A stretch of DNA of 64,000 nucleotides from Agarophyton chilense. Lineage: Eukaryota; Rhodophyta; Florideophyceae; Gracilariales; Gracilariaceae. The DNA is taken from NCBI GenBank assembly GCA_030374765.1, contig JARGXX010000109.1, forward strand, positions 496,001 to 560,000. The letters are read 5' to 3'. The notes beneath the pieces were generated by a model. That model ran no database searches. It worked only from the letters and a program-made list of their open reading frames with translations, and was not told where the DNA came from. Of the stretch, positions 40,928-53,856 are shown in pieces (the stretch's first letter is position 1; each line of letters begins with the position of its first letter). The translations under genes and the position numbers were made by a program.

Positions 40928-42508
40928 ATTCCTCCGAGCTATTTCGCACGTTTCCATTTCTTGAGACATGCGTTTTGTCAACTATACATTAGCCACCGGA
41001 AGCCCCAATATCGCGAAGCCGTTTCTTGATTCAGGAATTAACACTTGAAGTCATGATTCCTTCGGACGAGAAACTTCCTCCATGGGTAGATGAGGCAACA
41101 ATGCGAGCCCAAGTGTCACACGCGACTCCACTCGGAACAAAATCGTCTTGAAATCTATTCAACACCATGGGAGTTCTAAGGAAAATCGGGGAATGTAGAA
41201 GAGAAAAGCTGGATACCCGAATGGAGTTCAGACCCCCAATCTGGTCCTCTCGCATTGAGTTACTTCAAGAAGGGCATGTTACGGCGCTTTCTGATAAGTT
41301 TGGAAAACACATTCCACGATAAATAACAAATGCCATGTCTACAGCTACAGGTTCCCCAAAACCTCAAGCAACCATTGCTTCAAATCAAGATTGATGGGAT
41401 TTCGTCTCGAATGCCAAAAAAAGTCCATTTCTATGACCCAGAAGAAAGATTATGAGACAGCCTTGACGCGAGTTCAATCAATATCTGTATCACTTACCAG
41501 CCCCCTAGTTGTAAGGATATTTCCGTCCTGAGTAGATGTCGTTAATGACATTTTAACTCGAATGCAAGAAAGATTATCACGGTACAAGCATGGTTTGGAA
41601 AGTGACGGCTTTAATCGAGATATTTCCCAGGATGTTGACGGGTTATTAACCTTGTAAACCAGTCATGAATCAAAGAGACGAAATGAGCTTTCAGAACAGT
41701 TGTTGCTTCACGCACCTCACTCTTATTTTATCAAAACACTTGAGACCGCCGAAGTATCAGTACACGTTCTTCTTCTCGCAGACGTGAATCCTATGGATGC
41801 AAATAGATTCGCAAGTGCACGAAGAGGTGCGGCTAAATTTGTTTTAGCATTTTCACAAGGTATGCATTGCTTCAGTTCTGTTTTGTTAAATGCATTCGAA
41901 GGCGATCAGAAACGCTGCAGCAAGCAATCAAACACCATCTCCGAAACAGTACCTGGGTTCTCCTCAATGAAGACAGTATCATGCAGCTCCATCCCTTCAA
42001 TTGTTCTCCAGTATTACTGGCAAGAATTCGATATTAAGGAAATCGGAGTTGCCCAGAGAATTTTGTTCATTTCACACAATCATGTTATCGGTAACATTGA
42101 TAGGTATGAAAAGAACTACCGCCTAAACCACCAAAAGCAAAAGAACAACACTTTGATATGCAAAATTGAGTCGTTCAATCTTGGGTCGATTGATACCTCT
42201 CTCTCAGCGTACATCGCTTTCGGGAAAGCCGCCTCAAAGCTTCTTCTCATCTTTAGAACTCTAGCTCTTAACTATGGTTCACTACAGCAGCTTCAAATGG
42301 AAGTACTGGAAAGCGTATGGAATAGATATCTATCCACAACATTACCTGCTGTGTACCAAAGAAATGCATCAGATGTTTATCGTTTTATTGGAAGTGAGAA
42401 ATGCTTCAAGAAAGTGGGCAGCGGAGTTCGATTCAATGAAATGCGAGAAAAACTCAACGAGGGGGTTCCGCCACAATGGTTTATAGTCGGCACTTTGCGA
42501 GATGAAGC
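40928..42508 (+). pseudogene. Decayed plus-strand coding region, unrecognised
   Basis: Several stretches look like former coding sequence: 41040-41325 (MIPSDEKLPPWVDEATMRA, a TGA, then MEFRPPIWSSRIELLQEGH) and 41434-42508 in one frame with only a TGA (about 41530) and a TAA (about 41656). The latter reads DYETALTRVQSISVSLTSPL, MQERLSRYKHGLESDGFN, then 41700 onward uninterrupted (ETAEVSVHVLLLADVNPMD, RYEKNYRLNHQKQKNNTLI). Both stops could derive from CGA/CAA. I do not recognise the protein. Its frame runs by chance into the inverted Gypsy fragment D at about 42510. Confidence 0.4.
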
Positions 42509-43340
42509 CGTTGATTGTATAGGTGTCCCTGGCCTAGAGGTGGCTCTGGTGAGACGTTCTCGCAAACGCGTTGCCACCTTGGGTTCCCGGCGAATCCTTT
42601 CAGGGTTATCCAGTGGGGTCAGTACTTCTTGCGGCTGGCTTCTTGTGCTCCTGCGGTCGCTAGCGGTATCAACCTGAAGGTCAGGCGACATCGCCGCCGT
42701 TGTAGTCGCACTTCGTCTTGTCGTAGGAGTCCTATGGTCGGGTCGGTTGGGTGTGTTTCCTGCATCGATAATGGCGGTTGCTTCTGTACTTCTGGTCCGT
42801 TGGAAAATTAAACCAACGGTTAGAATCCGGACAGTTCTTCGTTCCAGTGGTCCGTTCAGTTATTCCAAAGGGTTCAAAGTCGGGAGACCAAAATGTAACG
42901 CAATGACGGCTTAAGTCAGCGTACCGGTCTCGACTGGTGGTAGCGTGGTAGAGCGGGTCCTAAGGTTTGAATCCTTGACGGCGGCACTCCCAGAGTACTT
43001 CGTACAATGGGCTGGCGTTTACTACGTAGTACTACAGGTTGAAGCTACAGAAACGATGGCTTGAAGACCAAAGGGTGGAACTTATATACCAAAGGGGGTT
43101 ACTTAGTATCCAAACGGTGCCTACCGTACTCTAAGGGAGAAGCGTCACTTGAGCCAAGTAAATTGTACTGGCGAGGCGCTGATATCTCCCTGGCACTGTA
43201 GTGTTATTCTATTACACTAATTAAAGTAAATTAAAATTCTACATGAGTCCACCTGAGGTCGACCCGTACACGTGTCAGCTGCAAGATCCTTCAGGGCCCG
43301 GCAGGTCACTGGGCTCAACCGTTATTATCGCTCCTCCACA
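42509..43340 (-). mobile_element. Truncated family A retroelement D (LTR, PBS and start of gag)
   Basis: Reading on the minus strand: LTR (43340-42894), PBS TGGTCTCCCGACTTTGAA (42890-42873) and the leader/gag start with RSQPQEVLTPLDNPERIRRE. This matches RSQPQEVLTPMDEPERNRRE in element A. The sequence breaks off at about 42509 inside an unrelated reading frame. The rest of the element is missing. Confidence 0.85.
42894..43340 (-). repeat. LTR of element D
   Basis: 447 bp, reverse complement of the family A LTR, beginning TGTAACGC and ending CTCCACA on the plus strand. It retains the tRNA-like block in good shape (42937-42990, here in plus orientation, B box GGTTTGAATCC at 42964-42974). Confidence 0.88.
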
Positions 43341-44479
43341 TACTTATTTAATCTATCAACACTCCCGAGATATTTCGAGCCTGCCAATGTATGGTTGAAA
43401 ACAATTTCGTATCCTTTGGTTTACGATTGTTTTCCTCCGATGTCAGATGTAATCTACAGTACTTTTTAGAACTTAGTTTCCGATGTCCAGGCTCTCGGTA
43501 AACCTTCATCCAACCTACATCATACTTTGTCAAAGAATTTCTGGTTTCTTATACGTGTTAAAGCGAAGAAAGAAACCACTATCATAGTTTGCTGCAGAGT
43601 AATGGCACACTTACAGTTCAAGAATATATTTTTAGTCCAGACTGACACAGGTCTTGGTCTACCCCTCAAAGAAGTTCGATCTTCCCAATATTGAACTAAT
43701 TCGACAGCAGTAGATCATGGAAGTCCTGCCACGTGTTGGTTTTTTTCTCGAAATGATCTAATTCGGAGGCTACCTCAACTGATATTTTTGAGATTTCTAA
43801 AAGCTAGAGTCCAGTACTACAGATTGGGTCGAACCGAGTTATTCGTGGTCAAAGCGAACTGTGTTCATGCTCTATCGTATCAAAGGAGAATATGCCTCTC
43901 TTTTGCGTGTTTATGCGTCGACTGCATGGCCGCTGACGGTCATAGATAACCAAGATGAGGTTGCTGCTAGTGTATTTGAAAACCACCGCTGTACAACATT
44001 CATTGAAGATCTTCGATAGCTCCGCTTTCACGCTGCATCCCAGGAGGCCTCCTCCAAGAGGTAGTACATCTCACCGGCGGACCGGAGAAAAAGTTACAAA
44101 CTATTGTGGATGAAGAATCGCCGGAACTCTGTACTGTAGCGCAGACGGACATGTCCGGCTTCGATCCGTGGCGCCGAGAAAAAATTAAAATGTTTCAGGC
44201 CCTGTCGAACAGATTGAGAACACTCCCAAGAAAAACAAAGACACGATGTTTCCTACTGGCGATGACGATTATAGTCTTCTTCGAAACATTCGAATCAAAG
44301 GTGCGGATATGTAGTAAAACTCTTCAGGTGTGCATCAGACCTTTCTCGTTGAATTTTAATTCGGCCTCTTTCAAGACATGGTTCCCATTACAAGTGGAAG
44401 TTGGTGAAACATTGCTGGTTAGTTTATATATATCATCTGCATTACTTATATATGAAGGTTGAGAGTTTACTGTAGTAAT
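43341..44479. other. No recognised gene
   Basis: An open frame at 44106-44462 (plus, 118 codons) has an acidic start and a hydrophobic middle, without a known motif. The rest has only short frames. Confidence 0.35.
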
Positions 44480-45100
44480 CCTTACTATACAGTAGCTCGC
44501 GATCTCGCCTTGCCGCTCAGTAAATCTTCTAAAACCAGGTTCTTCTGGCTTTAAGTCTTTTCCTTTCTCGCGTGCTACGACTCTCTCCGGATGTTGTGCT
44601 GTGTTTTCTACGATAGAATTATTCCCCTTGCGTCTTCGATGGAACTACTGCGGATCTTCGCGTATGTAATTTCTTAAGAAACGTATTCTTTCCCTTGTAG
44701 AGGGTGCTTCAATTTCATTTTCTTAGGTTCCCAAGCCTTACGCCCCATTTGCAGCTCTGGGAGACCCTCCATTTCCCTTTCCATACTCTCGTGGCCGAAT
44801 ACTTTCTCTTGCACCAGTACTATTGTACTTACTTATTCGACTTCACTCTCTTCGCTTTTCATGCCATACTGGTTCGGGCTTTCTACCCAAATTCGGAGTG
44901 CATTCCAGGAGAAGCTCCGTTGTTGTTCTACCCTCTAGAGGGGAGGATACTCCAAGTCTTCCTATCGCTTTGTCTCCGGACCTTATACCAAATTATGAGT
45001 TCTTTGCACAGAAAAAATAGTTTTTCTTGTGTGGGTGTTAAAAGCTTACGCAACCACAAAATTATGTAACGTTGAAACTTAATATAATTGAAACGGTGGT
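44480..45100 (-). repeat. Unclassified two-copy repeat, copy 1
   Basis: About 610 bp that align by eye over their whole length with 56730-57345. The best-kept block is around 44505-44600. On the minus strand that block reads AQHPERVVAREKGKDLKP in copy 1 and AEPPKRVLARESRKDLKP in copy 2. That suggests the repeat carries a decayed coding sequence. Family unknown. Confidence 0.55.
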
Positions 45101-46649
45101 AGAATTTTGAAAGTGAAAGCTTATTTTGGATTGCTCGTATTGACCTCACGCCATAACATGAGGTGAGAAATAGACGTACGTATTATTACGACAAGGTGCA
45201 AACCCATTCAAACTAAGCGACGTTACCATAGTAACCTACAGACAGAAATACTACTTTTCAACCACTACGAAGCAAACAGTCGTATCATCGCGAGGTGCTC
45301 TTTAAAATTCTTTACACATCGACACGTTCATTCTGCATTTTCTTCTACTTTTTGTTTGCTTCAAATAGTAAAGACATATGTTGGTAGTAAAGAAAACCTT
45401 CAAAACCATATGAATCGTGCAAAACAATAATCTATAACCGATTTTGTTTTCAACTTCAATGACTTCAATAATTCTTTTTGCCTTACACTGTTTGGTTTTC
45501 ACAAGTCTGATTCGTTATGCATATTTCAGATACGGGGTGCGTCAGAATGCGAAACAGGTACGACTGAAAAGCGATATACAGTGACCAATATACTTGCCTT
45601 TTTTATTACTGCGTAGGCTTTCAAAACCAATTATTTGGATAGATCTTGATGAAATACATCGAAAATATCGACCAAAGGTATTAAAAAATGTACTGGGAGA
45701 CATTCGAACAATCGGGAGAATCTCGTTTATATGTAATACACTACGCTATAGGCGCTATATTTCTACAGGAAATGGTTGAAAAGTATCCGCAGGATACAAA
45801 TGATATTATATAAAAAAAATTTACGTGTATACGATTCATCGGTGACGCTCTTTAACACTCTGAAGACCAAATATAAATCTATAACAACGTGTTGTGAAAA
45901 ACATACATAACCAAAAGCACGCTCTTAAATTCCAAGCTAAGACAACCCCAGATAGACTGAAGCATCACGTGCGTGGCGTTTCAAAAGAAAGTATTTATGA
46001 ATAGACGCTTTATGCTAGAAGCAACCTCGACTATTTTCTTTACATATTTCTATGGTGTTAGAAATTAACACTGGGCACAATTGCATTCGTGGGGAGTCTG
46101 CGTATAATTCATGGTGGTTTTTGTATGTATCGTTTTAAGGTGAATCTTTGATTTTAGCCCAGTGGGCATTCAACAAGGCAATGTCATCGGTTCGCATCAG
46201 TGTCGAATGAATCTTTAATCAGATAGGAATACACGTCGTCATGCTGGACTCCAAGCGTAAAATGAAGCTACTTGAGTCCACGGTTGGGATGATATAGTTC
46301 TTCCCAATGCTGCCATCTATCTTTCACAATTTTGGACATCGAATTTTAATTTCAAATATTTAAGAGTAGTGTCACCTTGATTGAAAAAACACGCCTGCCC
46401 ATAAATAAGACAAAGGGCTCAGAAAGTGGGAGGGCCCGAGGAGGCGAGGATGAGGTTGACGTCCCGAGCGAAGCAATGATGCCAAGCGGGTGGACTCTTT
46501 CGCAGCTTCTGCTGAGACCTCTTCGAGGAGAATCCAGGCAGTGTTTGCAACATTCTTCAAACAATCATTAATAAAGGCCCATTTAGAAAAAAAAGAGTTT
46601 AGTTTTTATGATTAAACTCTTCTCTCATATATTTAAAAGTTTCTAGCTA
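45101..46649. other. AT-rich region without a recognised gene
   Basis: Only short frames. A possible poly-purine/pyrimidine-rich strand at 46380-46540 reads open in several frames, which I take as compositional. Confidence 0.4.
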
Positions 46650-47420
46650 GAGTTTGGTCTGTTCGACACATTCTTTTCTGCGTTCACGGCCCTCCTTTTC
46701 CTTTTCCGGTCGACGGTCTATGCGTTCAGGCTCTCGCCAGATTCTTTTCGCCAAGATTCATTTTGCTTGAAAGCAAACCATTCCATTCTTATATCAATCC
46801 TTGCTAAGTCAGCTTCTTTAAAGTGGTATCCGAAAAAGTTCATCTCGCCAACATCTCCGGCTACTGCAGGGTTAACCTTTTTTTCTTTCGGGATGGCTAA
46901 CTTTTTCTAGCAGTTCCTGCACCTAATCTGCCACCTTCTACATCCGAATTGTTTCCATACTTTTGCTTCTTTGCAGCAACTGCGATTTCTTGACTCATTT
47001 TTTGTCATCTCTCTTGCTTCTTCTATTCGGATTTTTTACTGCTCTGTTCTGCGAGTCTGAATCACCCGTCGTTTCGCGCATCGTCATGAGAAGATTAGAA
47101 ATCTCCCCCATTTCTCCTCCATCAACACCTGATACTCACTGACATGCTTCGTCGTGCGCACGGTTTTTCTTTTCAAGTCGTTTGAATGGGCTTTGTGTCT
47201 TTTTCTAGCTCACTGGATTTCATAGGACTACTGCATTACCACAAAGATCAGTCGCGACGAATTTAAAGCTCTTTCTATGCTCTCCATATGTTGGATTATG
47301 AACCCTGGCTAATTGTACTTCTCGTACAATGTCCAAGTCTTGCCGTGCCGTTAAACGCTTTTGGTAGCAGGTTTTCCCGACTAATTTTGTCTGTGCATCA
47401 CTTGTTTGGACTTCAGACAT
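46650..47420 (-). pseudogene. Possible Myb/SANT-like DNA-binding protein relic
   Basis: From 47420 the minus strand reads RLTARQDLDIVREVQLARVHNPTYG, then SFKFVATDL, in the pattern of the first helix of Myb/SANT-like domains that accompany many protist transposons. After stops, other frames continue with helical, charged sequence (DGGEMGEISNLLMTMRE; later YHFKEADLARIDIRMEWFAF). The order (Myb helix, charged linker, C-terminal coiled coil) fits that family, but residue identity is low. At least three frame changes are needed. Confidence 0.35.
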
Positions 47421-50400
47421 AGTTAAAATGGGTTGTGTTTGAAGATTGACACCTGCACTGCTCTAGTGGCTTGTATTTCGAACATGTCTGTGTAATTGGT
47501 CCCAACTCCTGGACATGGGTCTTTTTTTGTTGCTAATATCTACTCTCATGGCCCTTCACTAATTGGTAACGTTTCCACCACAATTGCCGCAATTGAGATA
47601 ACAAATATCTTTTTCCTTTCCAGTGTAAAGTGGTTCAAAGAGTTTTTCGAAATTATAGGCAGGATCCTTGTTTCGTAAGCTCCCTTATGCTCATCATATA
47701 GACAAATATTTATGGCCTTTGGCTGTCAATGGCGAAAAGAACCGTGGCCGAAGATACTCGATGTTAAAGATATTAAAAGAAGTGTCTTTGTAGAGTAACG
47801 CATGTTTTATGTTGTATCATGTTCTTCTACAAACTGTACTGCCTCGTAAAAAACCGAGTTTTTTACAATCAAAGGCATACGATAAAAGCGTTAACATAAC
47901 AAATAGTGTCGTTGATTTTAATAAAAAGGACCACATAATGAAGCTTTTTCACTTTCGAAAGAACTCCATGGACTTCTGTTGGAGGAGAAATTTGGCTCTA
48001 ATTTCGGCTACTATTCTCTTTATTGTTTGTTTCTGTGCAATTCTCTGATATGGAAATCGTTTTGAAGATGTTCGGAATCTTCCTAACATGAGGGGAGTCA
48101 GCGAGAGAGCTATTCCCAAGAAGAGACTACGGCGTTGGGTATGAGAGCAAAATCAGCCCCTCGCCTTTAGCGCAAGAAAATAAATAAAATTGGCTGTCCA
48201 TAAAAATAGTATGCATTTCTTTTCCTAGGAGGAAGCAAGTCCATGAATTGACGAGCACGGCGGAGCCAATGCAAGCCACGGGTGGAAAATTATCCCTAAA
48301 GAAATAAAGAACCTGAAAAAAAGGAAGACTGTCCATGAGAGTAACAAAAAAACGTAAAACGCGGGAACAATCCTTAGAAAAGACGAAAACACAATCGATG
48401 GTAAAACTCTACCAAAATTGAGCCTCTTTGAATTCTCAGGGTGGATCGACCATTCGTAGAAAACGATCTCATCCTCAAAAAAGAAGTAAAATAGCCAGCG
48501 AATGCAATTAGTTCTAGAGCCTTAATTCTCTATCGACGAGCCTGACTGCGCGGGAACACGAGGTCGCCTTTGCGCTAAGTACTTTCGCTTGCTACAAATA
48601 ATTGTTTAATGTTATTCACAACACAGTACTAACCTTCATTATCTCTGCCATATGTCACATGTCCAATCCACTTTGGTGGTTGCAAGTGAAAAACTACAAA
48701 TCATTAACTGTAGCTGCAAAGTCCAACATTAAAGGAAATTGACCAACACTGTCTTTGAAATTGGAAAACTCAAACTGAACACCAGTTCGTTATAGTACAA
48801 ATCTGTTTGTATTTTGAGAAGTCCGTCGATTTCAAAAAGACGTATCACTCCAATCCGGATTCCATTGCCAGTTAAAAGCTTCCCGTTTAGAAGATATGAA
48901 TGTCGAACAATCACCACTAGAGGTTTCTGTCATGTTGTCTTCGAGAGTTCACGAGAGCTTGACCGTAAAAGGTAGACGGAACAAACTTTGATGGTAGGAA
49001 GGCACTATCAAAACCCATAAAAGCAAATGGCAAGGCAACTAACCTATAAACTATACGTAATCGGTGATAGGTGTCGAAGCGCGGTGAAATAAATATAGTA
49101 GTTTGGAAAGAGTTTACCAAAAGGTGTAGTTTTAGCCAAAGTGGTGCTTTTTATTTATCAGACTAAGATAACGGAGGTGCAGTTCTCTATATGCATTAGA
49201 CTGCACTCTCCAGATAACTGCAGAGGTGCCAGCCAGGCACGGTCTCTGACGTGGCGTCAAAGATTTGTTCAGCACTTGCTACAGTGCCACCTGCCCACTC
49301 CACTATTGTACTATTTTATGATACTATGTGTTTAACAACCTTTCGCCCAGAAGATATTTGCCCACACTGCCACGCAGCTATCAACATCTAGGACATAAAT
49401 ATCCCGAAGCTCCATGGCCGACGACAGACACCCTTCTTACTCGTGATACACGTCCCGTGGCTCCTTCAAAATTGTACCAAGCTGGTGTACTGAGTACCAG
49501 CGATGCAACCATCGAAGTATTGTTAGCTGGTGATCACTCACGGTAGGCGACGGGGAAATCTTTGATGTTTAGAAGTTTTTCCACCACCAGTATAATTTGA
49601 GCAGCGCGAGAGGCATTCTAGGCGCCTGCACTAAATGAAGACCACTTAGTTGGAGAGTAGCTCCCATTTTCTGCCGTCCTTATTCCGCTTTCTACCACAT
49701 AAACGGTTTAGAGGCAATGCATACTGCCTTAAGATACCTTCTTGCGCAGCTAACCGACTCCCCAATTTGGTATCGTGCCTTCCGATATTTTCAGCTTCTC
49801 TTTTCTTCTCGTTCCTTCAAGTCTTATTTTACTAATCAGAATTTGTGCTCATATTTGTCGGTCTCACGGCGCTGAAACATTTCAGGTATTACGAACAGCT
49901 ATAAATGGGCGGCATCGCACACTTTACTCTGTTTCACTGGCTTTTCTCGAAAATTTCTCTTGGTTTTCGACCTTTCATGTCAACTTCCTTTAATGAGGGT
50001 CACTCTCTAGCGCCTGATGGGCTCGGGTTCGAGTCAGCACGACCTTAAAAATGATGAGATTGGTTTTTGTTCGAATCTCAAGGTCGTGAAACCTGGCTGG
50101 TGTTTTCCATTGCCGGTATAAACGGCTTATCTCATAGGTGTGGACGCGGAAGCATTACCAAGAAGGTGACCTGTTTGGCTTCTCAAACACTTATCAACAT
50201 TGGTTTCCAAAGCGTGCTCCTCCCCGCGGCACAGTTCTTTCACGGTACTTCCGCTGAACCTTACAAAAATAGTTGTGGACATCCTTCCAATTCTGAAAGC
50301 AAGTAGGCTAGGAATCCTGCGTGCAGCACCGGAAAGTGTTAGAAAAACTGTATGGAAATTTTGGTATTTCCGTCAGCCATATGAGTCATGGAGACCTATT

Positions 50401-51439
50401 GAAGCATGACTCTTCTATGGCGGTGGAGAACTTCTCGTTGCCAGCAGTTCACACTAAACCAGAATTGGATAAACAATTGGGTTTCTGCGATGGGGATTGC
50501 GAACGCCGTCGCTCCGTTCAACTATTCTTGAAGAAAAGAACTCAGAAGTCTTGACTTTGCCAGGGTTGATCAAAAGATTCCTGGAATCAGCGGCGTCACA
50601 ATTTTTGATGTATTTTTTAAGCCTATATATCTCAAGGATTTTTTCATCGTTCGCATTGAACCGAAGCCGAACTTTTATAGTTCATTGGTGGTGGCATTGT
50701 GCCAGTATCTCTCTGTATAGAACACTTACCCTCCAGTTTTACCTGAATTCGTTTCTCTGAAGCAGGGTTTATGAAACCTCAATGGGGCTGATAGAAATAG
50801 ATGGGGAGAGAAAACAGCATAGGATAGTCTCGTTCGCACTCGCAGTTCCTACAATGGCGTTACACATATGACCCGTAATGCCTAGTGTCTACATGCTTGG
50901 TGGATTGGCCTCACATGGGGCCAGCTTGGTCTCATATGATACCAGTTCTATCTTCCATAAAAATATTAGTCGCTGGTTTCCATACTGCATCGGCGTATTC
51001 TATTTTCTAAGTAAAATACTAGTTTTCTAAGCATGTTCCTCCTGCTTTTAAGTACATTCTTTAGACAATTGTCTTCAGTAACAACAACTCAGTGATTTCA
51101 AGACCGCTTGGAGACAGATAAAAAAAGAGTTCAAACCTTGTTGAGTTCAGTGTATCTCGAAAACTCCTAGAGGAGCTCGACTTTTTCTAAAAGTTATTAT
51201 GATCTAAGAACGCATTTGCGTGCTTTTGAACAGCAGACAGAAGAAGGTTACATCTGCTAAAAAGTTAGTTTCGTCATAAACAATTATAAATCTAACAAGT
51301 TGAATAGCATGGATTGAATCAGTAGGGGGCTTAAAGTATTCTGAACTTTTGATTTATGCTTTTAAAAAATTCCTCTAAAAAGCCTTAAAAACGAATGTTG
51401 ACACACGACCATCAATGTTGTTGAGTAAATGTTGCTTGA
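47421..51439. other. Long AT-rich stretch with no recognised gene
   Basis: Short frames only. Notable small items: an open frame at 49328-49546; a 9-bp inverted repeat CACGACCTT/AAGGTCGTG at 50038-50046 and 50080-50088, with two TTCGA-containing, B-box-like sequences next to it; and plus frames at 50067-50760 that look weakly coding (GIANAVAPFNYS, KPIYLKDFFIVRIEPKPNF) but belong to no family I know. Confidence 0.4.
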
Positions 51440-53281
51440 AATCAGATGAATGTCACGCAGATGATCTATAAAACAATCACGACCCGTTCCACAGGGACGT
51501 ATATAAACATCCATATCAATGTACTTTTTGCATTCTGAACAAACAAATTTGGATTTGTAAGTGGTTTTAGAGACTTTTCATCGTCCTTGGTATGTTTGAG
51601 ACGTCAAAAGACTATCTGGTTTTCTTCGTTTTCGATCGATCTCCTTTAAATGAGTGCAGGTACGAGCCATATATGGTTTTTCCATTTCATCTCCCTCCTT
51701 TCATTTTCTTTTCATAGTTCCAACAGCTTCACAGTTGCTATATATTAATCCGTCTGCGGGATCAAAGTAGAAATTATACGGTATAAGATTCAATGTGGTT
51801 CCCTATGCACTCTTGTAAGGATTCCAAGCATTATTCACGCATACTGCAAGCAAAGAAGTATTCACTCTAAAAGACCACTCTTTTACTTCATAATTCTTTT
51901 CCATATTCAGATCATCTTGATGTGACCTATTATGGTTATGAATTCTTGAAAAACAAGAATAGTACTCCTCGCAAACCTCTGAAATAGCAATAGAAAGAAG
52001 CTGAAATATCTTTTTTATTCCATCAGTTGTCCTTCATCTTTCACGAGAAATGGAAGTTTCTAGTTGGGTACTGCTACAAGTGCTGATAAAATATATCCTC
52101 TCATGGTCCATCCATAGCACAGAAATCATCTTTCGATCCAATTCAGGCAGTTTCGCGACCAATGACCCGTGCTGGCATCGTGCTATCATCGTAAGTTCCG
52201 AAAGATGTTTCATAGGAAAACTTCTGGTGCCTGTTTTTACAAACCTAATAAATCACATTTCTCTTTTTAAAAGTTCGTTCGCTGTTTCAAGAGATGCAAA
52301 GTATGAATCAGCACAAACGACTCGGTCATTTGAGAACTAATTTTCAACAAGTCTCATTAAAAGAGCTGTTCCAAGCACATGTACCGAATCAAAATGCTGT
52401 ACATCTGGTTGCGTACCTCTCATCGTGATTTCTATTTTGAAAAAAATTCCACTCCTTCCACAACACACTGTGTTTACTTCACAACCGTTTTCAGGCTTCC
52501 TATCAAGAGCAGTGTAGTGTGGAAGTACAATTTCAATCCAGTTCTCTCCAAGTAAATACCAACATGACATACTTTCGTCCACGAAGAAATTGTGTGACGG
52601 AGTTACAAACGCTTTCTGATGATCTTGTATAGCTTTCAAAAACTCAGAAACACATGACCACCTGCATTCTTTTGATTTTTGATCGTTTTCAGAGCGACTG
52701 ATAACGAGAAATTGCCATTTATGTTCAAACCGATTGCGTGACATGATCTTTCCGAGCTGCGGGGATTCAATATATTTAGAGAACCTGTCTTTATACCAAA
52801 GTGATCATCTATTTTGAAACCCAAAGCATGTCGTTAACACCATCAAACCGGAAAACTTCAAAAATGTACCTCTTTTAGTCTGCATTAAGCCTTTTCTCTA
52901 CAGCCAAGAGTTGATAGATCGAAATATCTTTCCAAATGAGCTACAGGAAACATCCACATGAAGAAATCGTTTGGAAAGAGTCCCAAGCGTGCATGAATGG
53001 CAGAGGTAAAATCTCCAACAGGTCCCCTGACTTTCCATTGATGCATTTGCACTGGACAATTTAGAGTCACGGATACTTCTTACGTTGTCCATTCGCTCAC
53101 TGTTTGTCGCAGTAAGGGGGCTAAACGGACTCATTTTATGACTGCCATCGCCATCCGTTACAGCAGGCTGCTCTTGATTGTTGGAGACTTCGTTAGTAAA
53201 AGAAGCACCATTTATCTTCTCGTTTGAACTGATGGCTTCTTGAGCAGTTTTCTGAACTTTGACATGATCCGCAGCTTTCAC
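51440..53281 (-). pseudogene. piggyBac-family transposase, near full-length relic
   Basis: From ATG 53281 an acidic N-terminus, then after a frameshift LFPNDFFMWMFPVAHLERY and a broken FLKFSGLM block. Next is MSRNRFEHKWQFLVISRSEND (52744 onward), HNFFVDESMSCWYLLGENW (first catalytic Asp region, the DESM motif) and EVNTVCCGRSGIFFKIEI. After TAG and TGA stops comes VVCADSYFASLETANEL (second Asp), TGTRSFPMKHLSEL, DHERIYFISTCSS and HNRSHQDDLNMEK. It ends with the Cys-rich C-terminal domain FVCSECKKYIDMDVYI near 51500. The domain order is that of DDE_Tnp_1_7 transposases, which insert at TTAA. At least two frameshifts and four stops. I could not identify terminal repeats. Confidence 0.88.
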
Positions 53282-53856
53282 ATTGCAAAGTTGGAGAATG
53301 CATCTTTTCTCGTGACTAGGTAGCTAGAAGTTCATAGTGACAAAAGTGTATCTCCGATTATTTTTGATACCAACGTCTACTTTTGGAACAGTTCCAATGA
53401 ACAGTTTGGTCTTCCCTTGCGAGAAATATAAGTGTTTTCAGTTGCTCTCTGATGTGAAGAGACGTATGTGGGTGTTTACACTGTTTCCCACTACACGTTC
53501 GGGATCTATGATGACATGTCTGATAAATTATGAAAGAATGAAGTAAAGATGATGTTGTTTAAAGGTAATGGACGATCTTTCGTGATTTTTGAGGTTGAGG
53601 GCAGAAAAGAAGAAAGTGTTGAAAACTTCTAGGCACAAAAATTTAAGGAAATTGACAAAGCTTACAAAAATTATCGATGTTGTAATTTTGGCTTCATACG
53701 AGGCAAGTCGTGGTATAGACAATAGTATTTCTCGCATTGCATGAATCGACAATATTGGTGGGAGTCTTATGAGGTTGTGTTATTTCTGAATGTTTCTAGC
53801 ACGCCTGTCTTGGCGAATTTCGGAAGGCAGATATCCCGTAATCTAGAACGGTACTA
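53282..53856. other. No gene recognised
   Basis: AT-rich with short frames on both strands. It may include the upstream end of the piggyBac element. Confidence 0.4.

Noticed and set aside
42509..42677. C-terminal 55 residues of the open frame 41700-42677
   Set aside because: This part is the antisense of the leader/gag start of element D, so the frame runs on by chance.
45961..46000. Further Tc1-like terminal repeat (GCGTTTCAAAAGAAAGTAT)
   Set aside because: No inner repeat about 102 bp away and no transposase-like frame follows.
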